From: Pinirhizobacter soli
GTDB lineage: Bacteria; Pseudomonadota; Gammaproteobacteria; Xanthomonadales; Rhodanobacteraceae
Direction of reading: 5' to 3'
DNA length: 64,000 bases
Assembly (NCBI RefSeq): GCF_015905305.1
Contig: NZ_JADZLQ010000001.1
Location: 1,698,599 to 1,762,598, forward strand
How positions within the stretch are numbered: the first letter of the stretch is position 1; the number at the start of each line of letters is the position of its first letter. The notes under the pieces were generated by a model. It was not told the DNA's origin and searched no databases. It saw only the letters and a list, made by a program, of their open reading frames with translations. The position numbers and the translations under genes were made by a program. This document shows, piece after piece, positions 1 to 10,520 of the stretch.

Positions 1-213
1 AACAACAACTACCCGTATGGACATGGTTTTCAGCACCTGGGCGCACGCCTGCGTACCGTCATGGCCTACGACTGCAGCGGCGGCTGCACGCGCGTGAACA
101 TCTGGTCTGGTCCCAACAATCGCTGGAATGGCAATGTCATGGGCAATGCGCATGAATCGGACAATACGCGCGTGTTGAACGCTCGTGCGGGTACCGTCGG
201 CAACTTCAGGTGA
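1..213 (+). CDS. Secreted zinc metalloprotease, C-terminal fragment
   Basis: The first 70 codons read in frame 1 to a TGA stop; the start lies outside the window. The fragment contains RTVMAYDC, a cysteine-bearing loop (DCSGGCTRVNIWSGP), a DNTRVLN stretch and the ending TVGNFR. This arrangement resembles the C-terminal end of reprolysin-like peptidyl-Asp metalloendopeptidases secreted by xanthomonads and Lysobacter, where RTIMAY and VANFR occupy similar places. The zinc-binding HExxH motif would lie upstream and cannot be seen, so the family call rests on this tail alone. A hairpin terminator follows about 70 bases downstream. Confidence 0.6.
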   Translation, partial: NNNYPYGHGFQHLGARLRTVMAYDCSGGCTRVNIWSGPNNRWNGNVMGNAHESDNTRVLNARAGTVGNFR

Positions 214-283
214 GCCTTAAGTCAGGTAACTCCCGTGTAAACCCGGCGGATGGATAGCAGTCATTTCCCCTGGGGGCTTGATG

Positions 284-318
284 AAGGGGGCGTGCCAGGC
301 ATGCCCCCCCTTATCTTT
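284..318 (+). terminator. Rho-independent terminator after the metalloprotease gene
   Basis: AAGGGGGCGTGCC pairs with GGCATGCCCCCCTT (one G-T pair, very short loop) and is followed by the T-rich stretch TTATCTTTTC. It lies between the protease stop and metF and would separate their transcription. Confidence 0.7.
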
Positions 319-370
319 TCATCTCAATACAAAGATATATACTGTGACGACTCCCTTCGACGGACCCCCC

Positions 371-1210
371 ATGGCCGCCATCAGCTTCGAGTTCTTCCCT
401 CCCAAGACCGATGAACAGCGCGCCCAGCTCGATACCGCCGCTGGCCGCCTGGCTGCCTACGATCCGGACTACGTCTCGGTCACCTTCGGTGCCGGCGGGT
501 CAACCTTGAGCTATACCGACCTGACCGTGCGTCATCTGCGCGAGGAACACGGTTTCAGCGTGGCGCCGCACTTGAGCTGCATGGGTGGCACCAAGGCGGA
601 GATCGCCGCCTTGCTCGATGGCTACAAGGCCGGCGGCTGCAGGCGCATCGTGGCGCTGCGCGGCGACCTACCCTCGGGCATGGCAAGCCCGGGCGACTTC
701 CGCTATGCCTCGGAACTGGTGTGCTTCATCCGCGAGCACAGCGGCGATCATTTCCACATCGAGGTGGCCGCCTACCCCGAGACTCATCCCCAAGCCGATG
801 ACGCGCTGAAAGACCTGCGGCACTTTGGTGCCAAGGTCGCCTGCGGCGCCGACGGCGCGATCACCCAGTACTTCTTCAATGCCGACGCGTATTTCCGTTT
901 CGTCGACGACGTGCGCAAGCTGGGCGTCACCATCCCCATCGTGCCCGGCATCATGCCGATCGCCAATTTCACCCAGCTGAGGCGGTTTTCCGAGGCCTGC
1001 GGTGCGGAAATCCCGCGCTGGCTGGTCAAGCGCATGCAGGCCCACGGCGACGACGCGGCGGCCACGCGCGAACTTGCGGCCGATGCGGTAGGCGAACTGT
1101 GCCAGCGCCTACTCGATGGCGGCGCGCCTGGCCTGCACTTCTATACGATCAACCGTGCCAAGGCCACGCAGGCGGTGCTGGCAAGGATCGGCATCCACGG
1201 CAAGGGATGA
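371..1210 (+). CDS. metF: 5,10-methylenetetrahydrofolate reductase
   Basis: A 279-residue cytosolic flavoprotein that reduces 5,10-methylene-THF to 5-methyl-THF, the methyl donor for methionine synthesis. It opens with the family hallmark ISFEFFPPKTDEQ and shows the central blocks GAGGST, LRGDLP and AAYPETHP, with PGIMPI and a C-terminal GLHFYTINRAK. Length matches bacterial MetF (about 275-300). The ATG at 371 was chosen because it sits just before the conserved FEFFPP block; upstream in-frame codons read through a terminator hairpin. The Shine-Dalgarno sequence is weak. No SAH or SAM riboswitch was recognised upstream. It is followed 29 bases later by a small DUF4124 gene. Confidence 0.95.
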   Translation: MAAISFEFFPPKTDEQRAQLDTAAGRLAAYDPDYVSVTFGAGGSTLSYTDLTVRHLREEHGFSVAPHLSCMGGTKAEIAALLDGYKAGGCRRIVALRGDLPSGMASPGDFRYASELVCFIREHSGDHFHIEVAAYPETHPQADDALKDLRHFGAKVACGADGAITQYFFNADAYFRFVDDVRKLGVTIPIVPGIMPIANFTQLRRFSEACGAEIPRWLVKRMQAHGDDAAATRELAADAVGELCQRLLDGGAPGLHFYTINRAKATQAVLARIGIHGKG

Positions 1211-1239
1211 CAAGGGCTGCAACCGGTTAGGCTTGGCTG

Positions 1240-1725
1240 ATGCGCCTTGCCTTCCTTGCCCTGCTTTTTCTTGGCCCAACGGCATTCGCCCAGGATGTCA
1301 TCCATCGCTGCGTCGCCGCCGACGGGCAATCGGTGTTCACCGACCAGCCTTGCCAGGCCCTCGGTGCCCAACCGGCGGCTCCCACACCGCAGCCGGGTGT
1401 CGCGGCCAACGTCGATCCAACGGCCACCTCGCTCGCGCCCACCTTGTGCGCCGCCGACCTCGATACGCTGCGCCAGGCCGTTGCCGATGCCTTCGCGGCC
1501 CGGGATGCCAACCGCCTGGGCGGCATCACCCTTTGGGAAGGCGGTCGTGAGGATGCCGTGGCCAGCCTTCGCCAGTGGGCGGGCCTGGTGCGCCAGCCGC
1601 TGCTGGCGGTGGAAGGTAACGAACACGACGGCCTGACGGTTCGTACATCGGGCAGTGGCGGCAGCAATGAAGCCCACTTTGGCCTGCGCCGGCGCTCCGG
1701 TTGCCTCTGGCTCGCCCCCGGCTGA
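1240..1725 (+). CDS. DUF4124-type exported protein
   Basis: A 161-residue protein with a clear signal peptide (MRLAFLALLFLGPTAFA, cleavage near residue 18) followed by the DUF4124 pattern IHRCVAADGQSVFTDQPC, in which two cysteines bracket a short beta segment. The middle is rich in Pro and Ala and looks disordered; the C-terminal half is a small folded region without a recognisable motif. DUF4124 proteins are common periplasmic proteins of xanthomonads and have no assigned function. The gene lies between metF and ilvE on the same strand and may share a transcript with metF. Confidence 0.75.
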   Translation: MRLAFLALLFLGPTAFAQDVIHRCVAADGQSVFTDQPCQALGAQPAAPTPQPGVAANVDPTATSLAPTLCAADLDTLRQAVADAFAARDANRLGGITLWEGGREDAVASLRQWAGLVRQPLLAVEGNEHDGLTVRTSGSGGSNEAHFGLRRRSGCLWLAPG

Positions 1726-1779
1726 TCCGGTAGCGATCAATCGGCCGGGTTAGAATAGGCGGTCCGATTGGAGAAGCCC

Positions 1780-2697
1780 ATGTCGCAGCAATACCCCGAG
1801 TGGATCTGGCAGAACGGTGCGATCAAGCCCTGGCCAGAGGCCACGGTGCACGTCATGGCGCATGCCCTGCACTACGGTTCGTCCGTGTTCGAAGGCATCC
1901 GCAGCTACGCCACGCCCGACGGCGCTGCGATCTTCCGGCTGACCGATCATTTAAAACGCCTGTACATGTCGGCGAAGATCTACGACATCGTCATCCCCTA
2001 CAGCATCGATGAACTGGCCGCCGCTTGCCGCGACGTGATCAAAAAGAACGGACTGGCGGCGGCATACCTGCGACCGGTGGCCTTCCGCGGCCTGGGCGGC
2101 TTCGGCCTGTCCGCAGATTGCCCGACCGACACCGCCGTGGCGGCCTGGCCGATGGGTCCCTATCTTGGGCCCGAGGCACTCAAACAGGGCATCGACGCCT
2201 GCGTGTCGAGCTGGCAGCGCTTCGCGCCCAACACCATTCCCGCCGGTGCCAAGGCCGGCGGCAATTATCTTTCCGGCCAGTTGATCGCGCGCGAAGCACG
2301 TCGCCTGGGCTTTGGCGAAGGCATCGCACTGGCGTCGTCCGGCCTCCTGAGCGAAGGCGCCGGCGAGAACCTCTTCCTGGTGTTCGACGGCGCACTGCAT
2401 ACGACGCCTGCCAGTGCTTCCATCCTCGCCGGCATCACCCGCCACACGCTGATCACCCTGGCGCGCGAGGAAGGCATCGACGTGATCGAGCGCGATCTGC
2501 CCCGCGAGTACTTGTACCTCGCCGACGAGATCCTGATGTGCGGTACGGCGGCCGAAGTCACCCCGATCCGTTCAGTGGACGGCAAGAAGGTGGGCTCGGG
2601 CTCCGCAGGCCCGATCACGCGCCTGTTGCAGGATCGTTTCTTCGGCCTGTTCGACGGCAGCACAGCTGATCGCTGGGGCTGGCTCGAACCGCTCTAG
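1780..2697 (+). CDS. ilvE: Branched-chain amino acid aminotransferase
   Basis: A 305-residue PLP enzyme that catalyses the last step of valine, leucine and isoleucine synthesis, exchanging the amino group with 2-oxoglutarate/glutamate. Visible fold-type IV features are HALHYGSSVFEGIRSY near the N-terminus, YLRPVAFRG, the PLP-lysine region NTIPAGAKAGGNYLSGQL with the downstream SEGAGENLF block, and the phosphate-binding CGTAAEVTPI near the C-terminus. The ATG at 1780 follows GGAGAAGCCC, a good ribosome binding site. Its stop overlaps the stop of the convergent ackA by four bases. Confidence 0.95.
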   Translation: MSQQYPEWIWQNGAIKPWPEATVHVMAHALHYGSSVFEGIRSYATPDGAAIFRLTDHLKRLYMSAKIYDIVIPYSIDELAAACRDVIKKNGLAAAYLRPVAFRGLGGFGLSADCPTDTAVAAWPMGPYLGPEALKQGIDACVSSWQRFAPNTIPAGAKAGGNYLSGQLIAREARRLGFGEGIALASSGLLSEGAGENLFLVFDGALHTTPASASILAGITRHTLITLAREEGIDVIERDLPREYLYLADEILMCGTAAEVTPIRSVDGKKVGSGSAGPITRLLQDRFFGLFDGSTADRWGWLEPL

Positions 2698-3755
2698 GTA
2701 AACGCCAGGCGGGCGGCGTGCAGGGCAATCTGCGCGTCCTCGCCGGTCGGCACCACCGCCATGTGGGTCGTGCCGATACCGGCCCAGTGCAGGCCTTCGA
2801 CGATGGCGTCGCGCACGAGGTGATCGTGTTCGCCGATGCCACCAGTGAACACCAGAAGATCGACGCCGCCCATCGACGCGGCCATGCCCGCGATGCCCTT
2901 GCGTGCCGTATGCACGAATACGTCGATGGCCAGTTGGCCCGCAGGCTCCTTCGATGCGTGCAGTTCGCGCATGTCACTGGAAATACCCGACAGGCCCTTC
3001 AGGCCCGACTGCCGGTTGATGCAGGTGTCCAGTTCGTCGGCGGACCAATCCTTCTCGCGCATAAGCCATTCGATCACGCCCGGATCAAGGTCGCCTGGGC
3101 GTGAGCCCATGACGATGCCGCCGGTGGGCGTCAGGCCCATGCTGGTATCCACCGAGCGCCCATCGAGCACGGCGGTGACGCTCGCGCCGTTTCCCAGGTG
3201 GGCAATCACCGTTCGCGTGGGCAGGTCCGGCCCCAGTTCACGGACGATCGACTCGCATGACAGGCCATGGAACCCATAGCGTTCGATGCCTTCATCGCGA
3301 AGCGCACGCGGCAACGGCAGGACCCGCGCTACCTCCGGCATGGTCGAATGGAACGCGGTATCCAGGCAGGCGACGGCAGGCACGCCGGGAAACACCTCGC
3401 CGGCGCGGCGGACGATCTTCAATGCCGCCGGCACGTGCAGCGGCGCGAAGGCCCGGGCTGCGTCGAGCATCCGCAGCACTTCGCCATCGATGCGCCGATG
3501 TTCGCGCAGCTTCGGCCCACCGTGCACGATGCGATGGCCGATGGCCTCTACCTGAGGCTGATCCTTCAGTACATGGGCGATGCGGTCGAGCGCGTCGCCA
3601 GGTGCATCCACCTGCTTGCCATGCACACGGATGCTGCCCTCGTGGGCAGTGTCGGCATCGCCCGCAACGCGGACATGGGCAACGTCCGCATCCACGTCGA
3701 ACAAGCCGAACTTCAGGGTCGACGAACCCACGTTCAGGGCCAGCACCGTGGTCAC
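2694..3755 (-). CDS. ackA: Acetate kinase
   Basis: A 353-residue cytosolic kinase that converts acetyl-phosphate and ADP to acetate and ATP. It shows the N-terminal phosphate-binding strand [16 protein letters not shown], the GHRIVHGG block, ACLDTAFH, the RYGFHGLSC motif and the nucleotide-binding VFTGGIGEH. The GTG at 3755 overlaps the xfp stop as GTGA and is preceded by GGAAGG at good spacing; an ATG 15 bases upstream is possible but less well placed. Coupling to xfp implies that its substrate is the acetyl-phosphate made by phosphoketolase. Confidence 0.95.
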   Translation of the reverse strand: MTTVLALNVGSSTLKFGLFDVDADVAHVRVAGDADTAHEGSIRVHGKQVDAPGDALDRIAHVLKDQPQVEAIGHRIVHGGPKLREHRRIDGEVLRMLDAARAFAPLHVPAALKIVRRAGEVFPGVPAVACLDTAFHSTMPEVARVLPLPRALRDEGIERYGFHGLSCESIVRELGPDLPTRTVIAHLGNGASVTAVLDGRSVDTSMGLTPTGGIVMGSRPGDLDPGVIEWLMREKDWSADELDTCINRQSGLKGLSGISSDMRELHASKEPAGQLAIDVFVHTARKGIAGMAASMGGVDLLVFTGGIGEHDHLVRDAIVEGLHWAGIGTTHMAVVPTGEDAQIALHAARLAFT

Positions 3756-6112
3756 TTGGCGCCCTTCCATTGCCAGTCGCGGATCCCGGGCATGTCCTGC
3801 CCGTGTTCACTGACGTAAAGGCGATGCTTCTCGATGCCCGTCCAGTAGTTATGGGCCGCGGCCTGGCGAAGATTCTCGAACCGAGGAATACGGTTTATGG
3901 CATCCAGGGTCAACTGGAACCGGTCGAGATTGTTCAGCACCATCATGTCGAAGGCCGTGGTGGTGGTGCCTTCTTCCTTGTAACCGCGCACGTGGATGTT
4001 GTCGTGGTTGTGGCGACGATAGGTGAGCTTGTGCACCACGCCGGGATAACCGTGGAAGGCGAAGATCACCGGCTTGTCGCGGGTAAAGAGTTCGTCGAAC
4101 TGGTCGTCGTCCATGCCGTGCGGGTGTTCTTCATTGGGCTCGAGCGACATCAGGTCCACCACGTTGACGACGCGGATGCGGATGTCCGGCGCGAACTCGC
4201 GCAACAGCATGACCGCCGCCAGGGTTTCCACGGTCGGCGCATCGCCGGCGCAAGCCATGACGACGTCGGGATCATCTTCCCCCTGCCCTGCCCACGACCA
4301 GATGCCCGCGCCGGCGGTGCAGTGGCGCACGGCTTCGTCCATGGTCAGCCACTGCCAGTCCGGTTGCTTGCCGGCGATGATCAGGTTCACGTACTGCCTG
4401 CTGCGCAGGCAATGGTCGGCCACCGACAGCAGGCAATTGGCATCCGGTGGCAGGTATATCCGCACCACTTCGGACTTCTTGTTGGCCACGTGGTCGATGA
4501 AGCCCGGATCCTGGTGCGAGAACCCGTTGTGGTCCTGATGCCATACGTGCGAGGTCAACAGGTAGTTGAGCGACGCGACCGGAGCACGCCATGCGATCGT
4601 GCGGGTGGTCTTGAGCCACTTGGCGTGCTGGTTGAACATCGAATCGATGATGTGGATGAAAGCCTCGTAACACGAGAATAAACCGTGCCTGCCGGTCAGC
4701 AGGTATCCCTCCAGCCAGCCCTGGCACTGATGCTCGCTCAGCACCTCCATCACCCGGCCGTCGGGGGAGAGGTTCTCATCGACATCCTCGACTTCCGCCA
4801 TCCATGCCTTGCCGCTGGCCTCGTACACGGCCTCCAGGCGATTGGATGCGGTTTCGTCGGGACCGAAAAGACGGAAGTTGGCCGTAGCCATGTTCTTGCG
4901 CATCACCTCGCGCAGGAACTTGCCCAGCACGCGCGTGGCTTCGGCTTTGTGATCGCCCGGGGTTTTCACTTCCTCGGCGAAGTCGCGGAAGTGCGGCATC
5001 TCCAGCGGCTTGAGCAACAACCCGCCGTTGGCATGCGGATTGGCGCCCATGCGACGGCGCCCGGTCGGCGCCAGCGCGGCAAGTTCGTCGAGGAACTTGC
5101 CGTGTTCATCGAATAATTCCTCGTGCCGGTAACTGCGCAGCCAGTCTTCCAGGATCTGCAAATGCCCGGGCTTTTCAAAGTCTGTAATCGGCACCTGGTG
5201 GGCGCGCCAGGTGCCTTCCACCGGCTTGCCGTCGACGACCTTCGGCCCGGTCCATCCCTTGGGCGTGCGGAACACGATCATCGGCCAGCGCGGGCGGGTG
5301 GTGTTGCCGTCTTCGCGTGCTTCCTTCTGGATGGCATGGATCCGGGCCATGCATGTATCCAGGGTTGCAGCCAATGCCTGGTGCATCTTCATCGGCTCGT
5401 GGCCCTCGACGAAATGCGGCTCGTAGCCATAGCCGCGCATCAGGTCGGTGAGCTCATCCTTGCCGATGCGCGCAAGCACGGTGGGGTTGGCGATCTTGAA
5501 ACCGTTCAGGTGCAGGATCGGAAGCACCGCGCCGTCGCGTGCGGGATTCAAGAATTTGTTCGAATGCCAACCGGTGGCAAGCGCGCCGGTTTCCGCCTCG
5601 CCGTCGCCAACGATGCACGCCACCACCAGGTCCGGATTGTCGAAGGCCGCACCGAAGGCGTGCGACAGGGAATACCCCAGTTCCCCGCCCTCGTGGATCG
5701 ATCCCGGCGTCTCGGGGGCCACGTGGCTGGGCACGCCGTAGGGCCAGGAGAATTGCCGGAACAACTGCCGCATGCCATCGCGGTTGCGCTCGATGTGCGG
5801 GTAGGTCTCGGTGTAGGACCCTTCAAGATAGGTGTGCGCGACCAGCCCTGGGCCGCCGTGGCCGGGCCCGATCACGTAGATCATGTCCACGTCCTGCTCG
5901 GTGATCAGCCGGTTCAGGTGCACGTAGATGAAATTGATGCCGGTGGTGGTGCCCCAGTGACCGAGCAGGCGGTGCTTGATGTCGCCGATTTCCAGCGGCC
6001 GCTCCAGCAGGGGATTGTCCCGAAGGTAGATCTGGCCGACGGTAAGGTAATTTGCCGCGCGCCAATAGGCGTCCATCTTGCGCAAGAGGGATTTCGACAG
6101 GACGTCGGCCAT
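3752..6112 (-). CDS. xfp: Xylulose-5-phosphate/fructose-6-phosphate phosphoketolase
   Basis: A 786-residue thiamine-diphosphate enzyme that cleaves xylulose-5-P (and often fructose-6-P) with phosphate to acetyl-phosphate plus a triose or tetrose phosphate. It shows the N-terminal [27 protein letters not shown], the ThDP-motif segment [19 protein letters not shown], the central WRAHQVPI and the C-terminal [16 protein letters not shown]. Length equals the family norm (about 790). The ATG at 6112 is preceded by GAAGAG. The frame stays open upstream, but that part is the wrong-frame shadow of the kinase gene. It forms an overlapping operon with ackA, giving a two-enzyme route from pentose phosphate to acetate and ATP. 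Confidence 0.95.
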   Translation of the reverse strand: MADVLSKSLLRKMDAYWRAANYLTVGQIYLRDNPLLERPLEIGDIKHRLLGHWGTTTGINFIYVHLNRLITEQDVDMIYVIGPGHGGPGLVAHTYLEGSYTETYPHIERNRDGMRQLFRQFSWPYGVPSHVAPETPGSIHEGGELGYSLSHAFGAAFDNPDLVVACIVGDGEAETGALATGWHSNKFLNPARDGAVLPILHLNGFKIANPTVLARIGKDELTDLMRGYGYEPHFVEGHEPMKMHQALAATLDTCMARIHAIQKEAREDGNTTRPRWPMIVFRTPKGWTGPKVVDGKPVEGTWRAHQVPITDFEKPGHLQILEDWLRSYRHEELFDEHGKFLDELAALAPTGRRRMGANPHANGGLLLKPLEMPHFRDFAEEVKTPGDHKAEATRVLGKFLREVMRKNMATANFRLFGPDETASNRLEAVYEASGKAWMAEVEDVDENLSPDGRVMEVLSEHQCQGWLEGYLLTGRHGLFSCYEAFIHIIDSMFNQHAKWLKTTRTIAWRAPVASLNYLLTSHVWHQDHNGFSHQDPGFIDHVANKKSEVVRIYLPPDANCLLSVADHCLRSRQYVNLIIAGKQPDWQWLTMDEAVRHCTAGAGIWSWAGQGEDDPDVVMACAGDAPTVETLAAVMLLREFAPDIRIRVVNVVDLMSLEPNEEHPHGMDDDQFDELFTRDKPVIFAFHGYPGVVHKLTYRRHNHDNIHVRGYKEEGTTTTAFDMMVLNNLDRFQLTLDAINRIPRFENLRQAAAHNYWTGIEKHRLYVSEHGQDMPGIRDWQWKGAK

Positions 6113-6179
6113 GGGGGCTCTTCGCTTCGTTGCGGTGGAGCTCCCATGCTGCACCGCCGGGTATTTCAGCCGCGTGAAG

Positions 6180-9100
6180 TCATTCCAGGGCGAGCCATGC
6201 GTCAAGTTCCTGCAATGACGCCAACAGGGCGCGGGCCGATGGCGGGACGTCGGTCCCAGAGCGTGCTTCCGCTTCCACCGCACGCGCCAATTCCCGCAGA
6301 CGGGGAGCCCGGGCCCAGCCGAAGATACTGGCGTATTGATGAGCGATCGTCGCCACTGCAGGCGCATCGCCCGCATCGATGGCATCGGCGAACGCGCTGC
6401 GATCCCGGCCGGCCTGGGCCTTGAGCTGTGCGATGAATCCCGCCGCCTCATCGCCCATGGCCCCGCGAAGATTCGCAACGATGGTAGCCGGCCCCTCCAC
6501 GGCCTCCTCCGTGCCTGGCGATGCCGTTTCCGGCAGGTAACGCTCGAGCATGGATTTGAGCTCACCCAGGCGCAGCGGCTTGGTCACCACGCCATCGGCG
6601 CCCGCACGGCGGCAGCGCTCGATCAGTTCGGGCAAGGGACTGGCCGTCATCGCCAACATCGGCAAATGCCATCCCGACGCACGCACCCGGCGCATCAACT
6701 CGAACCCGTCCATGCCGGCCATGAAGCAATCGGTAAGCAGCAGGCCGTAGTTGGTCGAGCGCATGCATCGCAAGGCTTCCTCGCCATCGCTGGCTACGTC
6801 ACAGGCGTACCCAAGCATGCGCAACTCCCGCACCAGCAGACGCTGGATCAGCGGCTGGTCATCCACCACCATCACCAGCCGCCCTTCGCCAAGGGCCACC
6901 TCGCGCGATGGTGCCGGACGCGTCATGCGGACGCCTTCACCGTCCTCCGCCTGGACATGTCCCTCGAGTACGTGCAGTGCACGCCGAAGGGTGGCAAGCC
7001 TGGGCGGCCATGCCGGCAGCGTTGCCGTGCGCCCGGCGCCGGCCAGTTGCAGTTGCGCATCGGCTGGGCGCGATGGATCGCCCACCAAAGTAACCACGAC
7101 ACCAGCCGCCTGCGCGCCGTCTTCCGCCTGCAGCCCGGCGAACTGCAGATACGAAGCGACGCACTCGGCCAGCATCGGATCGGCAAGCTCCAACCGAAAC
7201 CTGCGCGAATCGACGGCAGGCAGGGTTGCCTCAACGGCAGCATCGAAGGCGAACTCAAATCGCGTCCCCGTGCCGATGATGCTCTCCAGGGTCACGCGTG
7301 CGCCCATCAATGTGGCGATGCGGCTGACGATGGCAAGGCCCAGTCCCGTTCCGCCGAAGCGGCGCTGGGTAGAGGCGTCTTCCTGGATGAAGGGCTCGAA
7401 TATCTCCGCCTTACGCTCCGGTGCAATGCCGACCCCGGTGTCCTGTACGACGATGGCCAATTGCTGCGTATCGACCCCGCCGACCCAGGCAAGGTGCATG
7501 CGCACGAAGCCCCGCTGGGTAAACTTCACCGCATTGCCGGTAAGGTTGAACAGCACCTGGCGCAAGCGAGCCGGATCACCCACCAGGCGCGCGCCGACAC
7601 GGGCGTCGACGCTGGCATATAGCAGCAGGCCTTTGGCGCGCACCGTGGCGCCTAAAAGGCCGGCCACGTCATCGAACAGCGGCCGCACATCGAAAGGCAC
7701 GGCCTCCAATGGCATCTGGCCGGCCTCAAAACGGGAGAAATCAAGCAAGTCGTCGATGATGCGCAGGAGGCTGTCGCCCGATTCGCGCATCACGCCAGCC
7801 ATGTCGCGCTGGTCATCGTCCAGCGGTGTTCGCTCGAGCAGGTCGATCATGCCCAGGGCGCTGGTCATCGGTGTGCGGATCTCATGGCTCATCATGGCAA
7901 GGAACTGCGCCTTCGAACGCGTGGCGTCCTCGGCCATGGCGCGAGCACGCTGCTCGGCCTCCACCGCGTGCCGCAGCTGCCGGTTGGCCCGCAGCACGAT
8001 GATCACCACCACCACGCCCACCAGCAGGATCGGTATGCTGATCAGCGCAATATCGGACCACGGCGTGGCGTAGCTGTAGGTCGTGCGCATCCAGCGCGCG
8101 CGGATCGCCTGGCTTCGCGCCGCGCTTACGTCGGCAAGGACACGGTCGATCAGCGGCACCAGCTGCGCCTGCGAAGGCACCACGCCAATGTGCACGCTCA
8201 TGGTGATGCCCGAAGGACCGAGTATGCGCAGCCTGCCGGCGTAGTCGGCATCGATGTGCTGCGAGAGCACCGACACCGTATCGACCACGGCGTCCACGCG
8301 ACGTTCGGCCAGTGCGTGCAAGGCATCATCGGTATAAGGGAAGCTCACCACCTGCAGCGAGGGGACGCTGCTGTGCAAACGGGTTGCGATATCGAACGGC
8401 CGGTCGACCACCGCCACGCGCTTGCCACGCAGGTCGTCCAGGCCCGACACGGACTTCGCATCGTTTCGCCCGGCCACCACCAGTGGCGCAACTTCGTAAG
8501 CCCGGCTAAGCACCAGCCCGGCCGAAAGGGGATTGTCGCGCGCCACGCTCACCAGCATCTGCACCTTGCCATCGGCGATCGCCTGCTGCGCCTCGGCCAC
8601 GGTATCGACGTTGACACGGCGCGTGCGCAGACCCAGGGCGCGATTGAGTTCGGCGACGTAGTCGGAGGCGACCCCGACGGACACGCCGTTGCGGTCCATG
8701 TAGCTCATCGGCGCCCAGTCCGAGTCGATGCCGGCGCCAATCACCGGTAGCGACTGCAGGAACTGCCGCTCCCCGGCACTGAGTGGCGTGGCCAGGCTCG
8801 CATCTTCGCTGGGCTCGAACACCGCCACCCAGCGCCCGACGACGCGGCCCCTCGCCTCGTCGCCAAGCGTGTCGAGGCGTACTTGCAGTGCCGCTTCCAG
8901 GGGCCTGGCCCCACTTCCATAGGCGAAACCGTAACGTGCCAGCGGCAGTGTGCTACGGCCTGTGTATTGCAGCTTGCCGGTGGCGACAAGGCGGTCGAGT
9001 TCGCGCACGGCCATCAGCGGATTGGCCAGGTACACATCGGCCCGCCCCTGCACCACGGCGTCAAGCGCTGAGAGGTCATCCGGCGCTCGCAACAGCTTCG

Positions 9101-9614
9101 CGTTCGGCAAGGCCGCGACGATGATTTCCTCTGCCGGGCTGCCCGCCACCACGGCGATCCGGGCACCCGCCAGTGCTGCGTCGTCGACGAAGCGCGAATC
9201 ACCATTGCGGGCCACGCGCACGGGCGAGGACGCAAGGTAAGGCGTGCCAAAGTCGATGCAACGCATGGCGGCGGGGGTGGAAATCATCTCCGGGGCAATA
9301 TCCACCGTGCCCTTGCACAAGGCATCGAGCAGGGACTGGCGCGAATCGAACAGCACCGGCTGCCACGAAACCCCCATCGATGGCAGGGCTTGCTCGAGGA
9401 AATCGGCGCCCACACCCAGCAGGCGGCCGTTTTCCACTATCTGCATGGGCGGCACGCCGGGGCGCAGGGCGCCCACCCGCACCACCGGGTGCGCGCGCGC
9501 CCAGGCCGGATCCAGCCCGGTAGCCGCCTGGGCGCGCGCAAGCGAGCCAAAGCCCATGGCCAGCACGGCAACCAGGACGGCCACGAAGGCCGCCATCGAA
9601 CGTCGCTTATCCAT
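6180..9614 (-). CDS. BvgS-like hybrid sensor histidine kinase with two periplasmic binding domains
   Basis: A 1144-residue membrane sensor. Order: signal peptide (1-30), two type-3 solute-binding domains in tandem (about 35-270 and 290-520), one transmembrane helix near 525-545, a HisKA domain with SHEIRTP (His near 577), an HATPase domain ([21 protein letters not shown]), a degenerate receiver-like segment, a receiver with VVDDQ and the phospho-acceptor in LLTDCF (near 961), and an Hpt-like tail. In the Hpt the histidine is present (AHQYAS, near 1091), but the usual Lys-Gly after it is replaced. The start at 9614 is preceded by AAAGGATCCC. The ligand is unknown; tandem binding domains usually sense amino acids or similar small molecules. 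No partner response regulator is adjacent. xfp follows 67 bases downstream on the same strand. Confidence 0.9.
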   Translation of the reverse strand: MDKRRSMAAFVAVLVAVLAMGFGSLARAQAATGLDPAWARAHPVVRVGALRPGVPPMQIVENGRLLGVGADFLEQALPSMGVSWQPVLFDSRQSLLDALCKGTVDIAPEMISTPAAMRCIDFGTPYLASSPVRVARNGDSRFVDDAALAGARIAVVAGSPAEEIIVAALPNAKLLRAPDDLSALDAVVQGRADVYLANPLMAVRELDRLVATGKLQYTGRSTLPLARYGFAYGSGARPLEAALQVRLDTLGDEARGRVVGRWVAVFEPSEDASLATPLSAGERQFLQSLPVIGAGIDSDWAPMSYMDRNGVSVGVASDYVAELNRALGLRTRRVNVDTVAEAQQAIADGKVQMLVSVARDNPLSAGLVLSRAYEVAPLVVAGRNDAKSVSGLDDLRGKRVAVVDRPFDIATRLHSSVPSLQVVSFPYTDDALHALAERRVDAVVDTVSVLSQHIDADYAGRLRILGPSGITMSVHIGVVPSQAQLVPLIDRVLADVSAARSQAIRARWMRTTYSYATPWSDIALISIPILLVGVVVVIIVLRANRQLRHAVEAEQRARAMAEDATRSKAQFLAMMSHEIRTPMTSALGMIDLLERTPLDDDQRDMAGVMRESGDSLLRIIDDLLDFSRFEAGQMPLEAVPFDVRPLFDDVAGLLGATVRAKGLLLYASVDARVGARLVGDPARLRQVLFNLTGNAVKFTQRGFVRMHLAWVGGVDTQQLAIVVQDTGVGIAPERKAEIFEPFIQEDASTQRRFGGTGLGLAIVSRIATLMGARVTLESIIGTGTRFEFAFDAAVEATLPAVDSRRFRLELADPMLAECVASYLQFAGLQAEDGAQAAGVVVTLVGDPSRPADAQLQLAGAGRTATLPAWPPRLATLRRALHVLEGHVQAEDGEGVRMTRPAPSREVALGEGRLVMVVDDQPLIQRLLVRELRMLGYACDVASDGEEALRCMRSTNYGLLLTDCFMAGMDGFELMRRVRASGWHLPMLAMTASPLPELIERCRRAGADGVVTKPLRLGELKSMLERYLPETASPGTEEAVEGPATIVANLRGAMGDEAAGFIAQLKAQAGRDRSAFADAIDAGDAPAVATIAHQYASIFGWARAPRLRELARAVEAEARSGTDVPPSARALLASLQELDAWLALE

Positions 9615-9728
9615 GGGATCCTTTCCCAGCCGTCCTTCAGGTACCCATGATCGCCGGACTGTCGCTGCGAAGCCAGCTAGAATACGCAGTTGACTGGCGC
9701 AAGGGCGCCGAAAGGAACCTTCCTTCCC

Positions 9729-10505
9729 ATGGTGGCACTGGCAACCGAGCACGTCATCGACGTGCATCACTGGAACGAGTCGCTCTTCAGTTTCCGCACG
9801 ACCCGTGATCCGGGCTTCCGTTTCGAGAGCGGGCACTTCGTCATGATCGGCCTGGAAGTGGATGGCCGGCCGCTGATGCGCGCCTATTCGATTGCAAGCG
9901 CCCACTATGAGGAACACCTGGAGTTCTTCTCGATCAAGGTGCCGGACGGCCCGCTTACCTCGCGGCTGCAACACCTCAAGCCCGGCGATCCGGTGATCGT
10001 GTCGCGCAAGCCGACCGGCACATTGGTGCTCAACGACCTGAAGCCCGGCAAGCGGCTTTACCTGCTGGGCACGGGTACGGGCCTGGCACCCTTCCTGTCG
10101 ATCGTGCGCGACCCGGAAACCTACGAGCGCTTCGAGCACGTGGTGCTGGCCCATGGCGTCCGCAACATCGCCGACCTCGCCTATGCCCACTACCTCGAGC
10201 AGGAACTACCCGCCCACGACTACCTGGGCGATCTGGTGCGCGAGAAACTCATCTACTACCCCTCGGTCACGCGCGAACCCTTCCGAAATTGCGGACGCAT
10301 CACCGACGCCATTGCCGACGGCGACATGGCGCGCGTGACGGGCCTGCCGCCGCTGGATCCCGCTCACGACCGCGTGATGCTGTGTGGCAGCCCGGCGATG
10401 CTCGAGGACACCTGCGCCCTGCTCGATGGGCGCGGCTTCCATGCCTCGCCGCGCACGCGGGAACCCGGCGACTACGTGATCGAGCGTGCCTTCGTCGAGA
10501 AATAA
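9729..10505 (+). CDS. fpr: Ferredoxin/flavodoxin-NADP+ reductase
   Basis: A 258-residue FAD enzyme that shuttles electrons between NADPH and ferredoxin or flavodoxin in the cytosol. It has the FAD-binding RAYSIAS motif (about residue 50), the NADP-binding LGTGTGLAPFLSI, VMLCGSPAML and the C-terminal VERAF-type ending (VIERAFVEK) that stacks on FAD in bacterial FNRs of this class. Length matches the family (about 258). It is divergent from the kinase gene; the ATG at 9729 lies 115 bases from the kinase start. Its end is 15 bases from the end of the convergent small kinase gene. Confidence 0.93.
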   Translation: MVALATEHVIDVHHWNESLFSFRTTRDPGFRFESGHFVMIGLEVDGRPLMRAYSIASAHYEEHLEFFSIKVPDGPLTSRLQHLKPGDPVIVSRKPTGTLVLNDLKPGKRLYLLGTGTGLAPFLSIVRDPETYERFEHVVLAHGVRNIADLAYAHYLEQELPAHDYLGDLVREKLIYYPSVTREPFRNCGRITDAIADGDMARVTGLPPLDPAHDRVMLCGSPAMLEDTCALLDGRGFHASPRTREPGDYVIERAFVEK

Positions 10506-10520
10506 CGCGCGTGCTGCGGA

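Noticed and set aside
214-370. Possible SAH or SAM riboswitch upstream of metF
   Set aside because: No conserved riboswitch core was found; the only structure is the terminator at 284-318.
3257-4681. Long + strand open frame across ackA and xfp
   Set aside because: It spans two real genes on the opposite strand and resembles nothing.
6113-6565. Upstream in-frame extension of xfp of about 150 codons
   Set aside because: The extension overlaps the 3' end of the kinase gene in another frame, is Arg/Pro-rich, and has no counterpart in phosphoketolases; the ribosome binding site is at 6112.
9615-10190. Upstream in-frame extension of the hybrid kinase of about 190 codons
   Set aside because: It is antisense to fpr and lacks family similarity; a signal peptide starts exactly at ATG 9614.
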